From assembly GCF_011075055.1 (NCBI RefSeq), contig NC_058149.1, positions 10,298,449-10,362,448 on the forward strand: a stretch of 64,000 nucleotides of DNA. Direction: 5' to 3'. Within the stretch, counting starts at the first letter, position 1. Each line of letters begins with the position of its first letter. The notes under the pieces were generated by a model. That model had not been told where the DNA came from and ran no database searches. It saw nothing but the letters and a program-made list of their open reading frames with translations. This document shows, in pieces, positions 38,501-52,324 of the stretch. A program made the translations under genes and the position numbers. The stretch comes from Mangifera indica. Lineage: Eukaryota; Streptophyta; Magnoliopsida; Sapindales; Anacardiaceae.

Positions 38501-41500
38501 TGATACTGTGCTGGAAATTAAAAGTTTCAGTGAACTAAAAATATATTTGTCCAAATTGCATTAAGCTTCTTGTTGGGTGGAAACGCATTCAAGAGATGAA
38601 TCTAAACAAATTAAAATATACTTCTTGAACGATTTTTAAAATATGCAATGGCAATGATGATCTTTGTTTAATGTAGAATCTAATTTGACATAGGTACAAA
38701 TAAAACTTGCGAAGAATTATCAGCTTTAAAAAAAGTATCTTTTGATTGTTGTTTGCATTGATTTATTATTCTTTTCTGTAGCATCTTTGTAGAAGAAAGA
38801 TTGGAACGGTTAATGAAAGGCATGGACAATTTAGATTTTGAATGCTTAAGCAAGGAACAAAATTTAGATGATATACCATTTGATCAAACATCTGTAGAAG
38901 ACACGGTGAATGGAACAGCTGAGATATCTGAGTTAAATATGGGTGTTTCAACATCTGGAAGAGTTAATGGTGATTGCCACCTGGAGAATCAGATGCTTGA
39001 GGCTGATGTTGACTTGTTGGAAAAAGGTGTCAATGATGATACTGCTACTCCGATAGATCTTGAACCTAAGATGATTAGAACTGAAGGAGAATCATGTGGT
39101 GCAGACAGTTTCCCTATGAACAAGCAAGCAATAGAAAGACCTTTACCAAATGCTGTCCTGCCACTCCTGCGCTATTATCAGTATGAAAGCTCTGAATCTT
39201 CACCCAGGTATGTTGTTTCAGCCCTTTAATGTCTTTAATACCTTTATGATTAGTAATGCTTTTTGTTGGTGAATTGTTGCTTAAACATTTACAAGTCTTT
39301 GTAAGTTAAAGTTTAATCTTTCTCTTGCTAGATTTATTTGACAATCCTGACAATAGCAGATTTGGGATTTGGGACTTGTAGTCATGACTTTGGTAATTTT
39401 AGAAGTACTCTGTCAAAAAATGATTTTTGTTTTAAATAAAAGTTGTTTTAAGAAGTTTAATCTTTTTTGAGCCAAATTGTATGGTCCAATAACAAAATGA
39501 AATTAAGGCAGTAAAAAAATCACTTAAATAGATTTTACAAGAGGACTTGTGCATATTGGGGACCAAGCTTTTCTGGCTGGCTAACCTGATGTGCAGTGTT
39601 GACTGTAGTGTGCTTGAGCATGGAAATGGGATTTTGTTAAGTATTCAGCTACATTTTCACCCAATACTTCAAACAAAAGAACAAATAAAGAAAAAAAAAT
39701 CATTTATTCATAAGAGAGTATTTACATGGATAGATTGGATAATTCAAGGAGACGAGACCTCCTATTTCCGACCATTCGAGGTACTGAAGACTTCTCAATC
39801 AGTCCTAAGGCTGCCTACAACCCTAAGGTTCCCAAAATCCTTAATTCTTTTTTTCTCCCCTATGAAAATCCTAACTGCCCTTTTATATGATAAAATCTAA
39901 CCTCTAAAATAGGACAAGTGTCCCCCTATCTTGATGTTACTCACCTTTTAAAAAACCATCTTGTCCCCAGAGTGAAAACATGGGATTTTTTTTGCATATA
40001 GATATATTTTGCTAGATAAATTTGAAATTTCAAACCATAGGCTGGCAGAATTTGGTTTGACCCACGGGAGAAAACATCTAAACAGTTAATCACATCCTCT
40101 CATGGCAGTTGTGATATCTTACCTTTTTTCCTGCTAACTGTCTCTTCTTTTCTTAGTTGCTATCTATTAACTTTCCTTTTTTGTTTCTTCTTATCTGCCA
40201 ACAATAAACCCTTCCCTTTTTTCCCCTTGTCTCCTTCTTTTCAGCTTTTTCTTCCCCTTTTGCCAAACCCTAACTCAGCACCATTGTCTAACAATTTTTA
40301 CCTGTTCAATCACTGTCGCCATGGCCTTTCATCTTCCCAATGCCAATTAATCTTTCACCATCATTTTCTGACATTGATCTCACTTCCAAAAGTGATGTTT
40401 CAGCTTTGCAATGACCTTCACCGTCCGTTGATGACTTCTAGACTTCCATCTTGCTGAACCACTGTCCTCCCTTGTCATTGATCTATGCTCTAGCCGCAAC
40501 ACCGTTCTATCTTTTCAGCGTTGTTTCAGATTCTTTCATTTTTTTTTTTCTAGTGTCTCTTTGATTTCTCCACCATTTTTTGATGCTGATCTGTATCCCC
40601 ACACCCATTGTGGGACCTTTCCATCTCCCTTAGGTTCCACCAGAGCTGATTCGACTTCACGTTGGCGGATCTACTCTACCCAAGCTTCCCACCATCAATC
40701 TTCCTGTTCCAGTCATCTCCCTCACTAGATCTCACTGCTATAATACCATTTTGTCATGTATCCAACCACAAATTCACCCGAACAGAAAAAAAACCAACGA
40801 AGAAAGAAAACAGAAATAATATTATTCATAAAAGGGTATTTACATGGATAAACTAGACAATTCGAGAAGTCAGGGCCTCCCATTTCCAGCCATTCGAGGC
40901 ACTAGAAACCTCCCAATCAGCCCTAAGGCTGTCCACAACCCTAAGGTTGCCCAAAATCCCTAATTGTTCTTTTCTCCCCCCTTGATAATCCTAATTACTT
41001 CTTCATGTAAAACAATCCAGCCTCTAAAATAAGACAAGTGTCCCTTATCCTAAATGAGACTTCAATGTCAGAGGCAACATTTATAGCAATCTTACCCTTA
41101 ATACTATCTGTTATAAATCTGCATTCAAATTTCCTGTCTCTGTCTTGACTGTGGTGGCTTATTGTTGTTGCGCTTATTGGTGATAGTGCTAATGGTCATC
41201 GAGTGACAATTACTCTTAACTTATCTATCATTGCATTGACATTTTGTCAGTTAAAGTAGTAAACCAGTTGGTCCAACCCTGAGGAAAGTATTGTATATTT
41301 TGCATCTGTATTATTGAAGTTTTAAGACAGATGAGTTCCATATTATGCTTGCACTTTACCAGGTAGCATATGACCCTCGCTAACCTGTGCTCTTAGGTAT
41401 CTGCCATAACTAGATAGCCTACAGTTATAGGTTGAGTAAGTTCATGTAGTTAATTGTAATTCTTATTTAAATTTATTATGTTGCCTGATCAAATCAGCAT

Positions 41501-44500
41501 TGGGTTGCTTAAACAACTTGGATATTTGAGGCCTTGGCAGACTAATTTTTCTTTATATTGACTTTTGATGTATTGTTGGAAAGCTTTGCTTTTATTATCA
41601 AATTCTGTGAGGCATGACTGGCCTGAAAGTATTGGTGCATTGATTACATTGCAATCTTGCAAACTCATTGTCATTTTCAATATTTTGGGTTTGTGTTACA
41701 TTGATTGAGTGAACTTTTTGCCTTCTCTTATATCTTGCTTTTGCAATTACTGGAGCTGCCTTAGCATGCCTTTTTAATTGTTTTGTGCAGTTTCCAAGGT
41801 TCTCCCTGTGAAGACAGGAACTTTAGGAGTGACGTTGATGATACAGAGACAGACGAAGCATCTTTCTCTGGGCAGGAAGATTCTGGTGATAATATTGATA
41901 TTCTTGAATGGGCTAAGGTTTCCATTTATCTTTTTTTTAATACCTTATAATATATTGTGTGGGAATCTCCTGTGTCTCTTAAAAGTTTGACCAATTTCAC
42001 CAAATTTCCAGGCAAATAACTATGGATCATTGCAAATTCTGTGCGAGTATTACCACTTGCGTTGCCCTGCAAGGGGTACAAAACTTTGTTTTCATCCATT
42101 GGAACATCTTCATCCCTTGGAATATCATAGACCAGATGAAACAATTTTACACACTGCTGGGACCACTATTGATTTGAGATCATGCAGTTCCAGTCTGGAA
42201 TTTGTGGAGGTAGATGTGACGCCATCTTTTTTTTTTTTTTTTTTTTGCATATGTGTGGTTAATTCTATTGTTTCTTGCTAGAAATTGTGTATCTATCACA
42301 TTTCCAAGCATGTTAGGACATTTCATCTTATTGTTTTTGCTTTGATCAGGCACATACTGCACTCTGGGCAGAGGAGGAAGCTACTGCACTATCAACATGG
42401 ACTGTTGCTTGTTTATGTGGTTCCTTGCGGCTTGAAAATGTAACTTTATGTCTCTTTTTTGGATAATTTCTCATGATTTTTGTCCTCTTTCAGATTCAAG
42501 GTATTTCATTGAATTAAATTCTTGGGAGGATTGTTCATGGCTGTAGTCTGTTATAATTCTTGGGACAAACATGTCTAAATTTGTGCAATTTCTGTTTTGA
42601 GGATGCAAATTTATTGAGTATAATGATGCTTGCATGAGTAATGCATCTCTGATATTTTAACTCATCCATTGGATAGAGATATCGCTTTGATTTTAGTTTT
42701 TGTGTCAGAACTTATTGCTTTTAACTTGGATTAGTAATGAAATATTTTTATTCCGTGGTAATTTAGTCAAAATGAAGAAGATGCTGCATATGCTTGATAT
42801 ATATCCATGCTGATTAGATCAAATGGGATTGTGCTATATTGTTATGTTGGATGCTAATTTGAATGTGTTTTCCTGTAATGCTTTTTCTTTGGACCTTCAT
42901 AAAAAGGCTGAAGATTGTACTTATTTCTTCCTGCAATTTGCAGGTGTTAACATTGTTTGCTGGAGCTTTGCTGGAGAAACAAATCGTTGTTGTTTGTTCT
43001 AATTTGGTAATACTTTCTTGGAGGTTGATGATTGTTTATGCATGGGGATTACAGTCCTCTCTATATAAGATTCCTTTTTTATCCAAATCTATTGTAGGAA
43101 CATATAAAATTCATTATTTCAAATTTAAATATGGATATCTTATCCTGAAAGCTCCTTGGACCAAGCAGCCCTATTGGCCATTTAACTAATTGATATGAAC
43201 CGTTTGTTGGTTAGGTTGGTTTGGGATTTTTCATTACTTGTGTACTGCAGTGCTCTGATTGAAAAAGATGGCTTAGTTGGGCCTAAAAGATTTCCATGGG
43301 TCTATTTAATAAATTATCCAATGCAGATTCCTTCCATCCAGAACCTTGAGAAAATTTAGTCCGATACTTTGGATCTTTTGCTGTTTCTTTTACTTTTATA
43401 TATTGATGCTGAACTGTGAATGGAGAAAATTTTGTGGACTTATATTGGGTTTCTTATTCTTGTATACAGGGAATCTTATGTGCATCAGTTTTGTCTATTA
43501 TTCCTCTAATACGTCCCTACCAATGGCAAAGCCTGCTAATGCCAGTATGGTTTACTTCTGACCTTGATTTTTGTTTAGTGTTTCTTGACTGTTGCTTCAT
43601 TATGATATTTTGGTGTATGGATTTACAGGTTTTGCCAAATGACATGCTGGACTTCCTTGATGCACCCGTTCCATATGTTGTAAGTACTCAATGTTGTAGT
43701 TGTGGTGATACTGATATTTTCAGATGTGCATTGTAGTTGTAATAGATATGCTGTTTATGGATGCATGGTCATGTTCAAGTCATATAATTCCAAAGGAGAT
43801 ATGAGTTATAGTTGTTTATGGTATAAAATAATAACTCCTGCATTGTTGCCATCTCAGCACCTTTACAAGTATATAGATGTTAAATTTATCAGGAAGAAAC
43901 TCCAGCATGGTCGCCATTGCATATCTTTACAACTATTATGGATGTTGTTTTACCAGAAAGAAAAACTGAAGAAATATTTTCCTCTAGATTTTTTCCCAAG
44001 GAATAAGATAAATTTGGCATTGTGATGCTCTTATGGAGTCTGATCTGTAATGCGTTTCATGTTTAGGAACTGTCATCTTTTTCTTGGTGCTATTTCTGGC
44101 ACTCCATTGCCTAATAAAAGTAACTTTTGTAGGTTGGTGTAAAGAACAAAACCAGTGAAGTGCAGTCAAAGTTGACAAGTGCCATTCTGGTTGATGTTAA
44201 CAAGAACCAGGTTTGCATCATATTCTGCTATTCTATTTGTTATCTGTTCTTTTAACTCACTTTGAGTTAGGCTGGATGTTAAGCATGTACTAACTTTGCA
44301 TGTTAGATATATAAACCTAGTGGAGGATTTATATTGAATTTTTTGTCCTTGATTTTTATAAAGCAGTAATATCATATTTTCTGTAAGATTGATATCAATA
44401 TTTGCAATCATACATAGGATTATTTTATGGTTTACATTTTAAAAATGCTTTCCTTCTCCACTAGTGTTCATTGGGAAAATACTTCATTGGCATCTTTTTG

Positions 44501-47500
44501 TGGCTTTAGGAGTGGCAGCCCCCATACTTGTATTATTGACTTATTATTGTCTTCAGTGGATGAATGGGAAAATTGGGAGCCTTAATTTTGGGAAACAATG
44601 CAATCATATTATGTTAATGACTTTTGAACCATTCTGTTGAAGGAAAAAGAAAAGACCTTTCAACGTTTGGAGTTTGATTAATAAAAACAATTGTTGTTGT
44701 GGTATTTGATGTGTGCTGTATTTGGGGTGTGGGCAGAGAGTTTGTGGATTCAATCCTTTCTAGAAAGGATGTACTGTTCCATGGGTTGGGTCCTGGCAAG
44801 TATTGTAGCTTCAAATTTACTTATGATGTGTAACAGTCTGCTGCATGAGTACCCAGATGAAGCTTTTTTACAAAATGCTCTGCACTTCTTTTAAGTCTAT
44901 TGAGTTTCATGCTTGCATTTAGCTTCTTTTGATTTTTTTTTTCTTTTTTTGATATTATGCTCTTTTTCTGTATATTTTTTTAATAATTGGATTGCTGGTG
45001 TAACAGTGGTGATCAACTGTTCTATTTTCCATTTTATGATGTAATAGGTAAAGGCACCATCAATACCTCAACTCCCACAACACAAGGAGTTAATTGCATC
45101 CTTAAGTCCTTATCATGCAAGGCTTGTGGGAGAAAGTTATTTGGGGAAGAAAAGACCAATTTACGAATGCACAGATGTGCAGGTATGCCTTTGTGCTTAG
45201 ACTATCTTTGTACTTAGTATAAGTCTTCCTCCCCCTTCTTTCACCTCCCATTTTCTATTTGTTACTTGCAATAAAAGCTTTATGCAACAATGTATCAAGT
45301 TCTTGTGCAGTATAGATGGCTATAACTCATGGACAAATAATTGAATTAATTATGTTGCAGCTCCATGTTGAACTTCATTAAATGAACTAGATCTCCTGTT
45401 CCCTGTGTTCTTTAGTATTATGTTTTTGTATTGAAACACAAATTTGAACAAAATCACTGTTTGAAATTATAAAGGGAGCTCTGCCTTGTGGTTTCTAGAG
45501 TTATTGAGTTGACCTCTTATTAGTAAAAATGAATTTGCATTTTATAGTTTCTACTATTATGAAATATCAATTTTTCAAAACAGTTAGCATCACTAAACTT
45601 CTATTTGTTATCATTTCTTGAGCACTATAGCCTAGAAGTTAGGCAATTATTTATCTCATCTTCATACTACCCTATCATTTTTTGTTAGCGTTCTTCAATT
45701 GCTTCTTCCCTCCATTCTGAGAAAAAGATGGTTAACTGCCCATTATATTACATTTTCATTTTCTAATCTTGATCTGTTGGATACTGATCTGGTAGTCAAC
45801 AATTAATCAGATCAGAAATGGAGAACTTTTTTATCAAATTTAACTTTGGGCCCTGGTCCTGGCATGCAACACTTAATTTTAAGAATCACATTCCTCATAG
45901 GGTAGAAGTCAGTGATATTTTTCTTCTACGTATTTGAGTTTATTTTTCATTTTCGTTTTCTAATATCAAATCTCACATTATGCATTGGGAAGGACATTTC
46001 TACTATTTAGGGAATGGATGTACATGTTCTTGCATGCTTGATGTTTCCAACCATCTTGGTTTTATGGGAATATTCCCCAGACCTGTGAATCATTGATCTG
46101 CCACTTTGATATATGTTCTGTATCTTGTCTAACGGTTTACTTTATGTTAGTAATTTGTGCCTCTGTAATTTCTTCGTCTTGTTGAGTGTTGTTTGTGTTA
46201 TGATATGTGTAGGTTGAAGCTGCAAAGGGTTTTCTAGCTGTGTTAAGATCTTACTTGGATTCCCTTTGCTCTAATCTTCGCTCGCATACTATCACAAATG
46301 TACAATCAAATAATGATAAGGTTCGTAATTCTTCCAAATTGTAGTGTTTCATGTAGAACAATGTCCGCATGGCTGTACCAAGTAAATATTTTACATGTGT
46401 GACACTTGATAATTCTTTGGTTCTCTTTTTAGAATCTAACTTTCTGGGAAAAAATTATTTAACTCAGTGGAACAAATTGGAGAAACATGAAATGATTCTA
46501 TCAGTAGAACCATATTTTTTATATATAGGCTGTATGTCATTTAGAAAAAGGTCTTTAAATAAATTATGTAAATAAATGAGACATTCAATTGAGAATGATA
46601 GTCCAAAATATCCTTTGAAGCCATTATTTGGTGCTCTGGAGAAAGTCTTCTGTTGCCCATAGTGTGCAAGACTTCATTCTCTTAAACCTAACACTTAATG
46701 AAGAAATGGCGGAAGTTAAAACACTATACATTTTACTCTTTGCAGAGCATTGGATAACAACTTTTGTTTATGTGAAGGTCATTGGTTTTAAATCCCTTCT
46801 GTTTAGCTGGTCAAATAGTTGATGCCCTTTTTTCTCTACATTCTTGTAGAGGAAGTACATTGCTTGAAGCACAGAGAGTAGTATATATTAACTCTGTGAA
46901 CGTAATTGTATTATTCTGCATGTTAACATTGCATTTTTTAATACTAAATAAACATTGTATTGCTTTAAACCTGATTCCAGAATCTTCCTCATGTAGGTAT
47001 CATTGCTTTTAAAGGAGAGTTTTATTGACTCATACCCTAGTCGTGAAAGACCATTTATGAAGGTTAGTTTTTTTGAGCATTCAGCATATATTTCTGTTAC
47101 AGTCCTGGTTTCTTTCTCCACAACAGTAGCAGTTCCTCTCTTCTTCTCAGTCCAGAAAACCCACCCTGTAGTATCCTTTTCTCAACCACAACCAAGCAAC
47201 ACAAAAGATATTTAGATAATAATCAGTTTTAACAACATAGATACATAGATTGACGAGTAAACTCAACAACCTTCATTGATCATATTCCAGCTACAATATC
47301 CAGATTAGTTTTCCATTACAATGAAACAGTAAAAATTAAGAAAATGCATTGCTGTTCAAGAAGCTGAATCTCTCCCTGAATTTCCTAGCTTTCAAGAGGC
47401 TAGGCACTCTCCCAAACTCAACCAGAGCTGCCCATAATTTTGCAGAAAAATATCCTCCCATCTTTTCTCTTTAATGACTACTTTATATTGCACTTTACCC

Positions 47501-48414
47501 ATCTTTCTTTGCCTCCCACTTGTCCTTACCTTTTTGGCAACCGTACCCAATTGTTCCACCTCACCATGGGGTAGTGGTCCTCTGTTTTTGCCCCTAGCTT
47601 TCTTCTTGTACGCCTTGGGTCGTAACAATTTCCCATAATTTACAATTTTGCTTCTGTATTTTTGAACTTTTTGTCGTTTCATAGACTAGTAAAAAAATTT
47701 TCATGACAGCAATTTGTTATTACCTTAAGCCAAAGTATTGTGATGTAATCAGTGCTGCTTGGTGGGTAAATTGAGGAAATTAGCATGTTGCCTGGCTTAT
47801 TTGGGACTGATCCTTTTGTTTAGGATTATATATATTTTGAGCAATAATACTATGTGTACCTATTTTATGTACATAAATAGATACACAATCATGTAGCTTA
47901 TCATGTCATTAGGTGTTATTTTATCCTTAATTCAAAATAACCTAATCACATAATAACACATAAATATATATTTATTTGTGTATTCAAAATAGGTATATAT
48001 AGTTTTATTAATATATTTTCTATCTGTGTGGGTTAGAAAATCAAAGCTTTACAAAGTTATACTGGTTGCTTCAGTCAAATGCATTTGTAACCTTGATAGT
48101 GATTTCTGTTTCAACAAAACTATGCATATACACTTTAAGTACACAGATGATGTGTCATTATATAATTAGATGAGTTTGAGTTAAAAATAAAGTAGTACCA
48201 ATCATATGATGATATGTTATCGTATACCCAAATTGTGTATCAAAAGTGTGTATACATAACATTGCTCCAATATTAAATATTGAATGCAGTTTAAATTAGT
48301 AGGAGCTGAAAGAATTCTGACTGAGTTTTTGTTTATGCCAAACAGCTTTTTGTGGACACACAGCTTTTCTCTGTACATACGGATCTTGTTCTCTCGTTTA
48401 TCCAGAAGCAATAG
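35531..48414 (+). CDS. DENN (AEX-3) domain-containing protein
   Basis: DENN proteins act as exchange factors for Rab GTPases in membrane traffic. An untranslated first exon ends at 34653 (AAG|GTGAGT). Coding exons are 35531-35833, 36215-36403, 36498-36581, 37140-37199, 37804-37848, 38230-38426, 38782-39207, 41791-41917, 42012-42209, 42350-42439, 42944-43006, 43470-43544, 43629-43679, 44133-44210, 45048-45182, 46213-46320, 46997-47062 and 48346-48414. Together they give 787 codons in one frame with GT-AG junctions throughout. The N-terminus starts MSKSEDSVSPGWRASFFMPS. The upstream DENN region contains LEPQVLFAYPREKQLPLKYK. The core DENN region (about residues 574-700) has FAGALLEKQIVVVCSNLGIL, LIRPYQWQSLLMPVLPNDML and FLDAPVPYVVGVK. 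The end is SYPSRERPFMKLFVDTQLFS then VHTDLVLSFIQKQ. An acidic, likely disordered linker is encoded by exons 38782-39207 and 41791-41917. It looks intact and similar in length to the Arabidopsis relative. The largest introns host transposons. Confidence 0.93.
36669..36693. repeat. Poly-T tract, 25 bases
   Basis: A run of 25 T lies in an intron of the DENN gene shortly after exon 36498-36581. It may be the reverse of a retroposon tail or a simple slippage tract; no attached element was identified. Confidence 0.85.
39690..41055. mobile_element. Non-autonomous LTR retroelement in a DENN intron
   Basis: Two direct copies of about 240 bp occur at about 39690-39935 and 40815-41055. Shared landmarks are TATTTACATGGATA, CCATTCGAGG, CAACCCTAAGGTT and CCTCTAAAATA.GACAAGTGTCC. 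Between them is about 880 bp with a strong C/T bias on the plus strand (about 40130-40560) and no gag or pol motif. Direct terminal repeats around a noncoding middle fit a small LTR-type element (TRIM/LARD-like). Orientation, primer site and exact ends were not settled. It is wholly within the intron 39208-41790. Confidence 0.65.
47080..47700 (-). mobile_element. Unclassified insertion in the last DENN intron
   Basis: The last intron (47063-48345) is much longer than the neighbouring ones. Its first 600 bases contain a minus-strand frame (47392-47682) rich in Lys and Arg, with no family I recognise. Downstream of it on the same strand comes sequence like the tail of an LTR or transcript. I infer an inserted element but cannot name its class or ends. 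Confidence 0.3.
47840..48013. mobile_element. Hairpin MITE in the last DENN intron
   Basis: The ends are AATAATACTATGTGTACCTA and TATATATAGTTTTATTAATA, with arms that mirror each other around TTATTTTATCCTTAATTCAA. It matches the family copies at 3341 and 11309. Confidence 0.75.
48114..48273. mobile_element. Second hairpin MITE in the last DENN intron
   Basis: The left end AACAAAACTATGCATATACA and right end GTGTATACATAACATTGCTC form the terminal inverted repeat. The central arms contain ATATAATTAGATGAGTTTGA and its counterpart. It lies about 100 bp from the previous copy and 72 bp before the last coding exon. Confidence 0.65.
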
Positions 48415-48990
48415 TGGTGCTATGTAAGAATGATCTGCAATTGTATTTTTGTTAGTTCTGTAATGCATAAAGTTTAAACTGTTTATTTATGATAAAGTTT
48501 TAGTGTGGTTTAAACTTCAAAGTTGCTATTTCTTATTATCAATATCAGAAAGTGTAACAAAAAGAGAATCTCCTTGCTCTGTCAAACACATTTTAATGGT
48601 TTTAAATGAGTATACAAAATTTATAAGACAACCCAATTTTTGAGGTTGTAGTTGTGTAAGTTGAGCCAGTCTCTCTTCCTTGTATAAATTTTACAGTTTC
48701 TGTCAAGTGGCTGAAAATATTTACAAAGTGAAAATGGTCAGGAAGGTATAGTGATATGAAATTTGATTGAATCTGCTAGGCGTATGACGGACAGATGCCT
48801 ACCTGTTTCGATTGCTTCTTCAGTAGGATTTCTCTCCCCATCGGTGCTCCCACTCCTCTTGGTGCTAAGCAATGCAAATCTCTGACATTTTGGCTTTCTT
48901 CTTCGGTGTGAACTGAAGAGACGCGCGATCCCATCTCTGTCGTCTCTGGTTCTGTTGTCTGATTTTACCACTGGTTCTGTTATTTTAATA

Positions 48991-49499
48991 GGCCAAAAGA
49001 CTTATTACCGGTGCCCAACTAGAGACAAAGACGACTAGAAGAAGATGACTTCGGCGTGACGAAGCCGCAGAGGTAGAGACTTGATCAGGTGTCTCTTCAG
49101 TTCGTGTCCAAGAAGGTAGCCAAAACGTCAAAGATATTGTTTCTCTCAGCACTGGGAGGAATGGGGGTGCCAGTAGGGAGAGAGATTCAGCTGAAGAAGT
49201 AGTCGAAGATGGATTTCGGTGGCTGGAAATGTTGGAAGGAAAATGGAAACCTATGGGAGAAAATGTCACTTTTTTAAACTTAAGTTTGGAAAAAATTTAT
49301 AAGTTTTCTAAATTGTAGGAAAAAAATAATATAAAATTTTATGTTTTATAATATTATTAATTTAATAATAATTTTACTTCAGTAACTGACTGGTTCGGTT
49401 AACTTTAATAACTAATAAGTGGGTATCTTGGTTTTCGAAACTTAGTGAATAGGATTTTGTGATTACACTAAACCTTGGGTGGGAATATGTGTTTTGGCC
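48991..49499. mobile_element. Foldback element, diverged
   Basis: The left end is GGCCAAAAGACTTATTACCG and the right end AAACCTTGGGTGGGAATATG then TGTTTTGGCC. The left arm is shortened: the GC-rich core starts almost at once. Flanks ATTTTAATA and ATTATTCTA match at six of nine positions, so the target duplication is doubtful. The core strings GACTTCGGCGTGACGAAGCC are typical of the family's cores. Confidence 0.7.
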
Positions 49500-49513
49500 A
49501 TTATTCTATATAA

Positions 49514-49560
49514 AGGCAAATGACTATTTTTCGACCTACGAAAGTAAGTTTTATTGATTA
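49514..49560. repeat. Foldback left-end fragment
   Basis: GGCAAATGACTATTTTTCGA resembles the family's left terminus, and lies only 14 bp beyond the previous element. The rest of the element is not recognisable. Confidence 0.35.
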
Positions 49561-50793
49561 AGAGTGACACCTAGTGTTTTACGAAGATTTAAGTTTGAGA
49601 TCCGTATATGTTAAATCAAAATAAAACTTTTAAATTATCTAAATCACTTATTAGGTTTAAAATTTAATCTATTCAATCTGATTATTTTGATCTTGTAGAG
49701 ACAGTCAAATTCAGGTGGGATTGAAAACTTTCATGAAATGATCTTCAAAGTAGATTTACTCATTCTTAAATGGTAAAAAAGTCATTTACTCATTCTTTCA
49801 CCTCTCAAAAGACAAAACAACCCGATTCTCATCTTCTTCGTAGTAATGAACACCACCATGTTTCCCAGGTTTAGAAATCCCTTTTCCTATAAAACCATCT
49901 TCATTATTCAGGAACCCTCCTTTCTCATCCAAATTTACCATCATGCGAACATAATCATTCTTCAAATTTCTCTAAGGCTTAAACTGTCATGAGAACCTAG
50001 CCATAAGTCATTTTTCAAATTTCCCAAAGCATAAAGTCTCGTGATAAACCAGTCATAAAGTCTTCGAAGTCCTAATGGTGGCGGTGGCAGTGGCAGTGGC
50101 AGGATCAAGGCCTGGAATCGTCAGCGGCAGGTGAAGGCACAGGAGTCCTGGTCTAAGTAGTAACGAACAAAGATGGAGAATCCATGTGATTGGAGGTGTG
50201 ATCAAATGGTTGAGACTTGAGACTTGAGTTGTGATCAAACGGTTGTAACACTTAATAAATCTCATTCAATCTTAGTCCTTTCATATCGTAAATTCGTAAT
50301 TCGTCGGATCATATGGCTTACGACACCTATCCTCAATGCACAGGCAAATCCTGTTAATAACTCCTTGTTGCAGACAAGATAAAGATGAAATTGTCATTTT
50401 ACATAATTAATGTAGGAGTGTACTCAATTTATCACGCATGCACGGGCCTTACTACATCATCCCATAATCATAGTTTGCATTCTCAATTAATCCTAAATTA
50501 TTCACAGTACATGTTGTACACAAAACTCTTTTTTATTTTTTTTGGCTGAGGAGTCTCTTTGTATTGGTTGCGCAAGTAAACTCCGGGACATAATCTAGTT
50601 TTTCTTTTTAGCTGAGGAGTCTCTTTGAATTGATTGAACAAGTAAATTTTAGGACATGAAGATTAGACCTATAATTATTATGTTAGATAAGTTAAGATTT
50701 TACAGACATGATAAAAGCTTAAACTTAGGTCTTTTCCTTAAAAGTTTGAAACGGTCTCAAAACTCTAGTTTTGTTAATCTTCATTACATGTAA

Positions 50794-51284
50794 GGGACGT
50801 TTGGTTTGAGTAATATTTTATTATCAAAATAAAAAAATTATCATAAAGATATATTACTGAGAAGATTATTGGGTATAAATGATTACTATGTTTGATAAAA
50901 TTTAATAAAAATCGATGGTATAAATAATTAATGTGTTTGATTAACGGTAAAAAAAGAATACTAATAAATTATTTTACTTAAATGTCTTTGAATATAATTA
51001 TTTTTAAATATTTTTTATTATATTAATTAAAAATAAATTTATTTTTGTCTTAACAAATTAATAAATAATAATATAATTATAATAAAATCAAAATTACATT
51101 AATAATCTTTTAATACATAAAGTAAAAGTGATAATCAGATTACCATCTATATTACTTGTCACATCAATATTAATAATAAAATATTACTGTAATATTTTAT
51201 TACTGATAAACGAAATAAGATAATGTAAGTAATAAAAGATAGATTACTAAGATAATCTTTAAAATACTGTAACCAAACACTCCA
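50794..51284. mobile_element. Tourist-like MITE with TAA target duplication
   Basis: The element begins GGGACGTTTGGTTTGAGTAA and ends GTAACCAAACACTCCA. It is flanked on each side by TAA (50791-50793 and 51285-51287), the 3-bp duplication expected of PIF/Harbinger-type elements. The AT-rich interior shares long similar strings with the copy at 13336-13800, in inverted arrangement. No transposase. Confidence 0.8.
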
Positions 51285-52324
51285 TAATGATATCATAAAT
51301 TCCCAGAATCGTACCATGCTTACCATTCAAATGATTCATTTACATTTTTACACATTCTAAATTACATGACACATCAACATGACCAAAACTTACACAAATC
51401 CAGAAATAAGATGGGATGATAGCCTACTTACTTTTCCGTCGGAGATTTGTTAATCTTCACATGCTATTCCGGTGACTCACCTTCCGGGGAAGCAACTGAG
51501 TCCTCGGAAACCTCTCAAATCTCTCTCTTTCTCTCTCAATTTTAGTCTGCGGAGTTCCAAGAAAAAGAAATAAAAGCTTAAAAACCTTTTGGTAGAAACA
51601 GGACTTCCTTAAAGAATTTTTCAACATAAACCATTCTGATCGACCGCTTAGCGTACCACTCATGCGCACGGGCGTTCATAACAGTTCAACAACCTCAATC
51701 GTTTTCTCCTCCAAAGCCATGATTATCAAATGACTTCCTATCTTGCACGGTCGTATATGATGTCAAATTACCAAATTTGTCCTTGAGCAATAGATCATTC
51801 TACATGAACAATTCCTAAATACCGAATGGACATGCCTTTATCATGCATGATTATTCATCTCGTAATTTCAAATTTATATAAAGTTAAAATTTATGAAAAA
51901 TTATAACACTTTTGATATGTATATATGAGTGTTATAAATAAACGTGCACTCTAATATCACTTGAAAGAGTTTGATAATCAATAAAACAAATAAGTCGGAG
52001 CAAAGTATAGTATTTTACAATAAAAAAATAACCAAAAGAGCATCCCGATAGATGAAATGATCTTTTTATACACAATTTTATAACATATTGAAAATATATA
52101 ATTGTGTTTATAGGTTTTGCCACACAAATTTTACCCGCATCTATTTTCACTTTTTTCGTCATTACAATGGCATGACTAAACGTGAGAACACTTTAGGAAG
52201 TTTCGAAGGTGCTAGCATGTATAAGTTTTTATTGATTGAATTGGGATTGGAGATGAAAAATTGAGAGAGAATTTTTCCATTTTTCCCATGAATGGAATCA
52301 CTAGATCCAAGTGTAAAGATAATT

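Noticed and set aside
40227..40457. 76-codon frame in the interior of the LTR element
   Set aside because: C/T-rich DNA gives Pro/Ser/Leu-rich chance frames; no gag or pol motif.
47392..47682. Lys/Arg-rich 96-codon minus-strand frame in the last DENN intron
   Set aside because: No recognised motif; more likely part of an inserted repeat. Kept only as an unclassified insertion.
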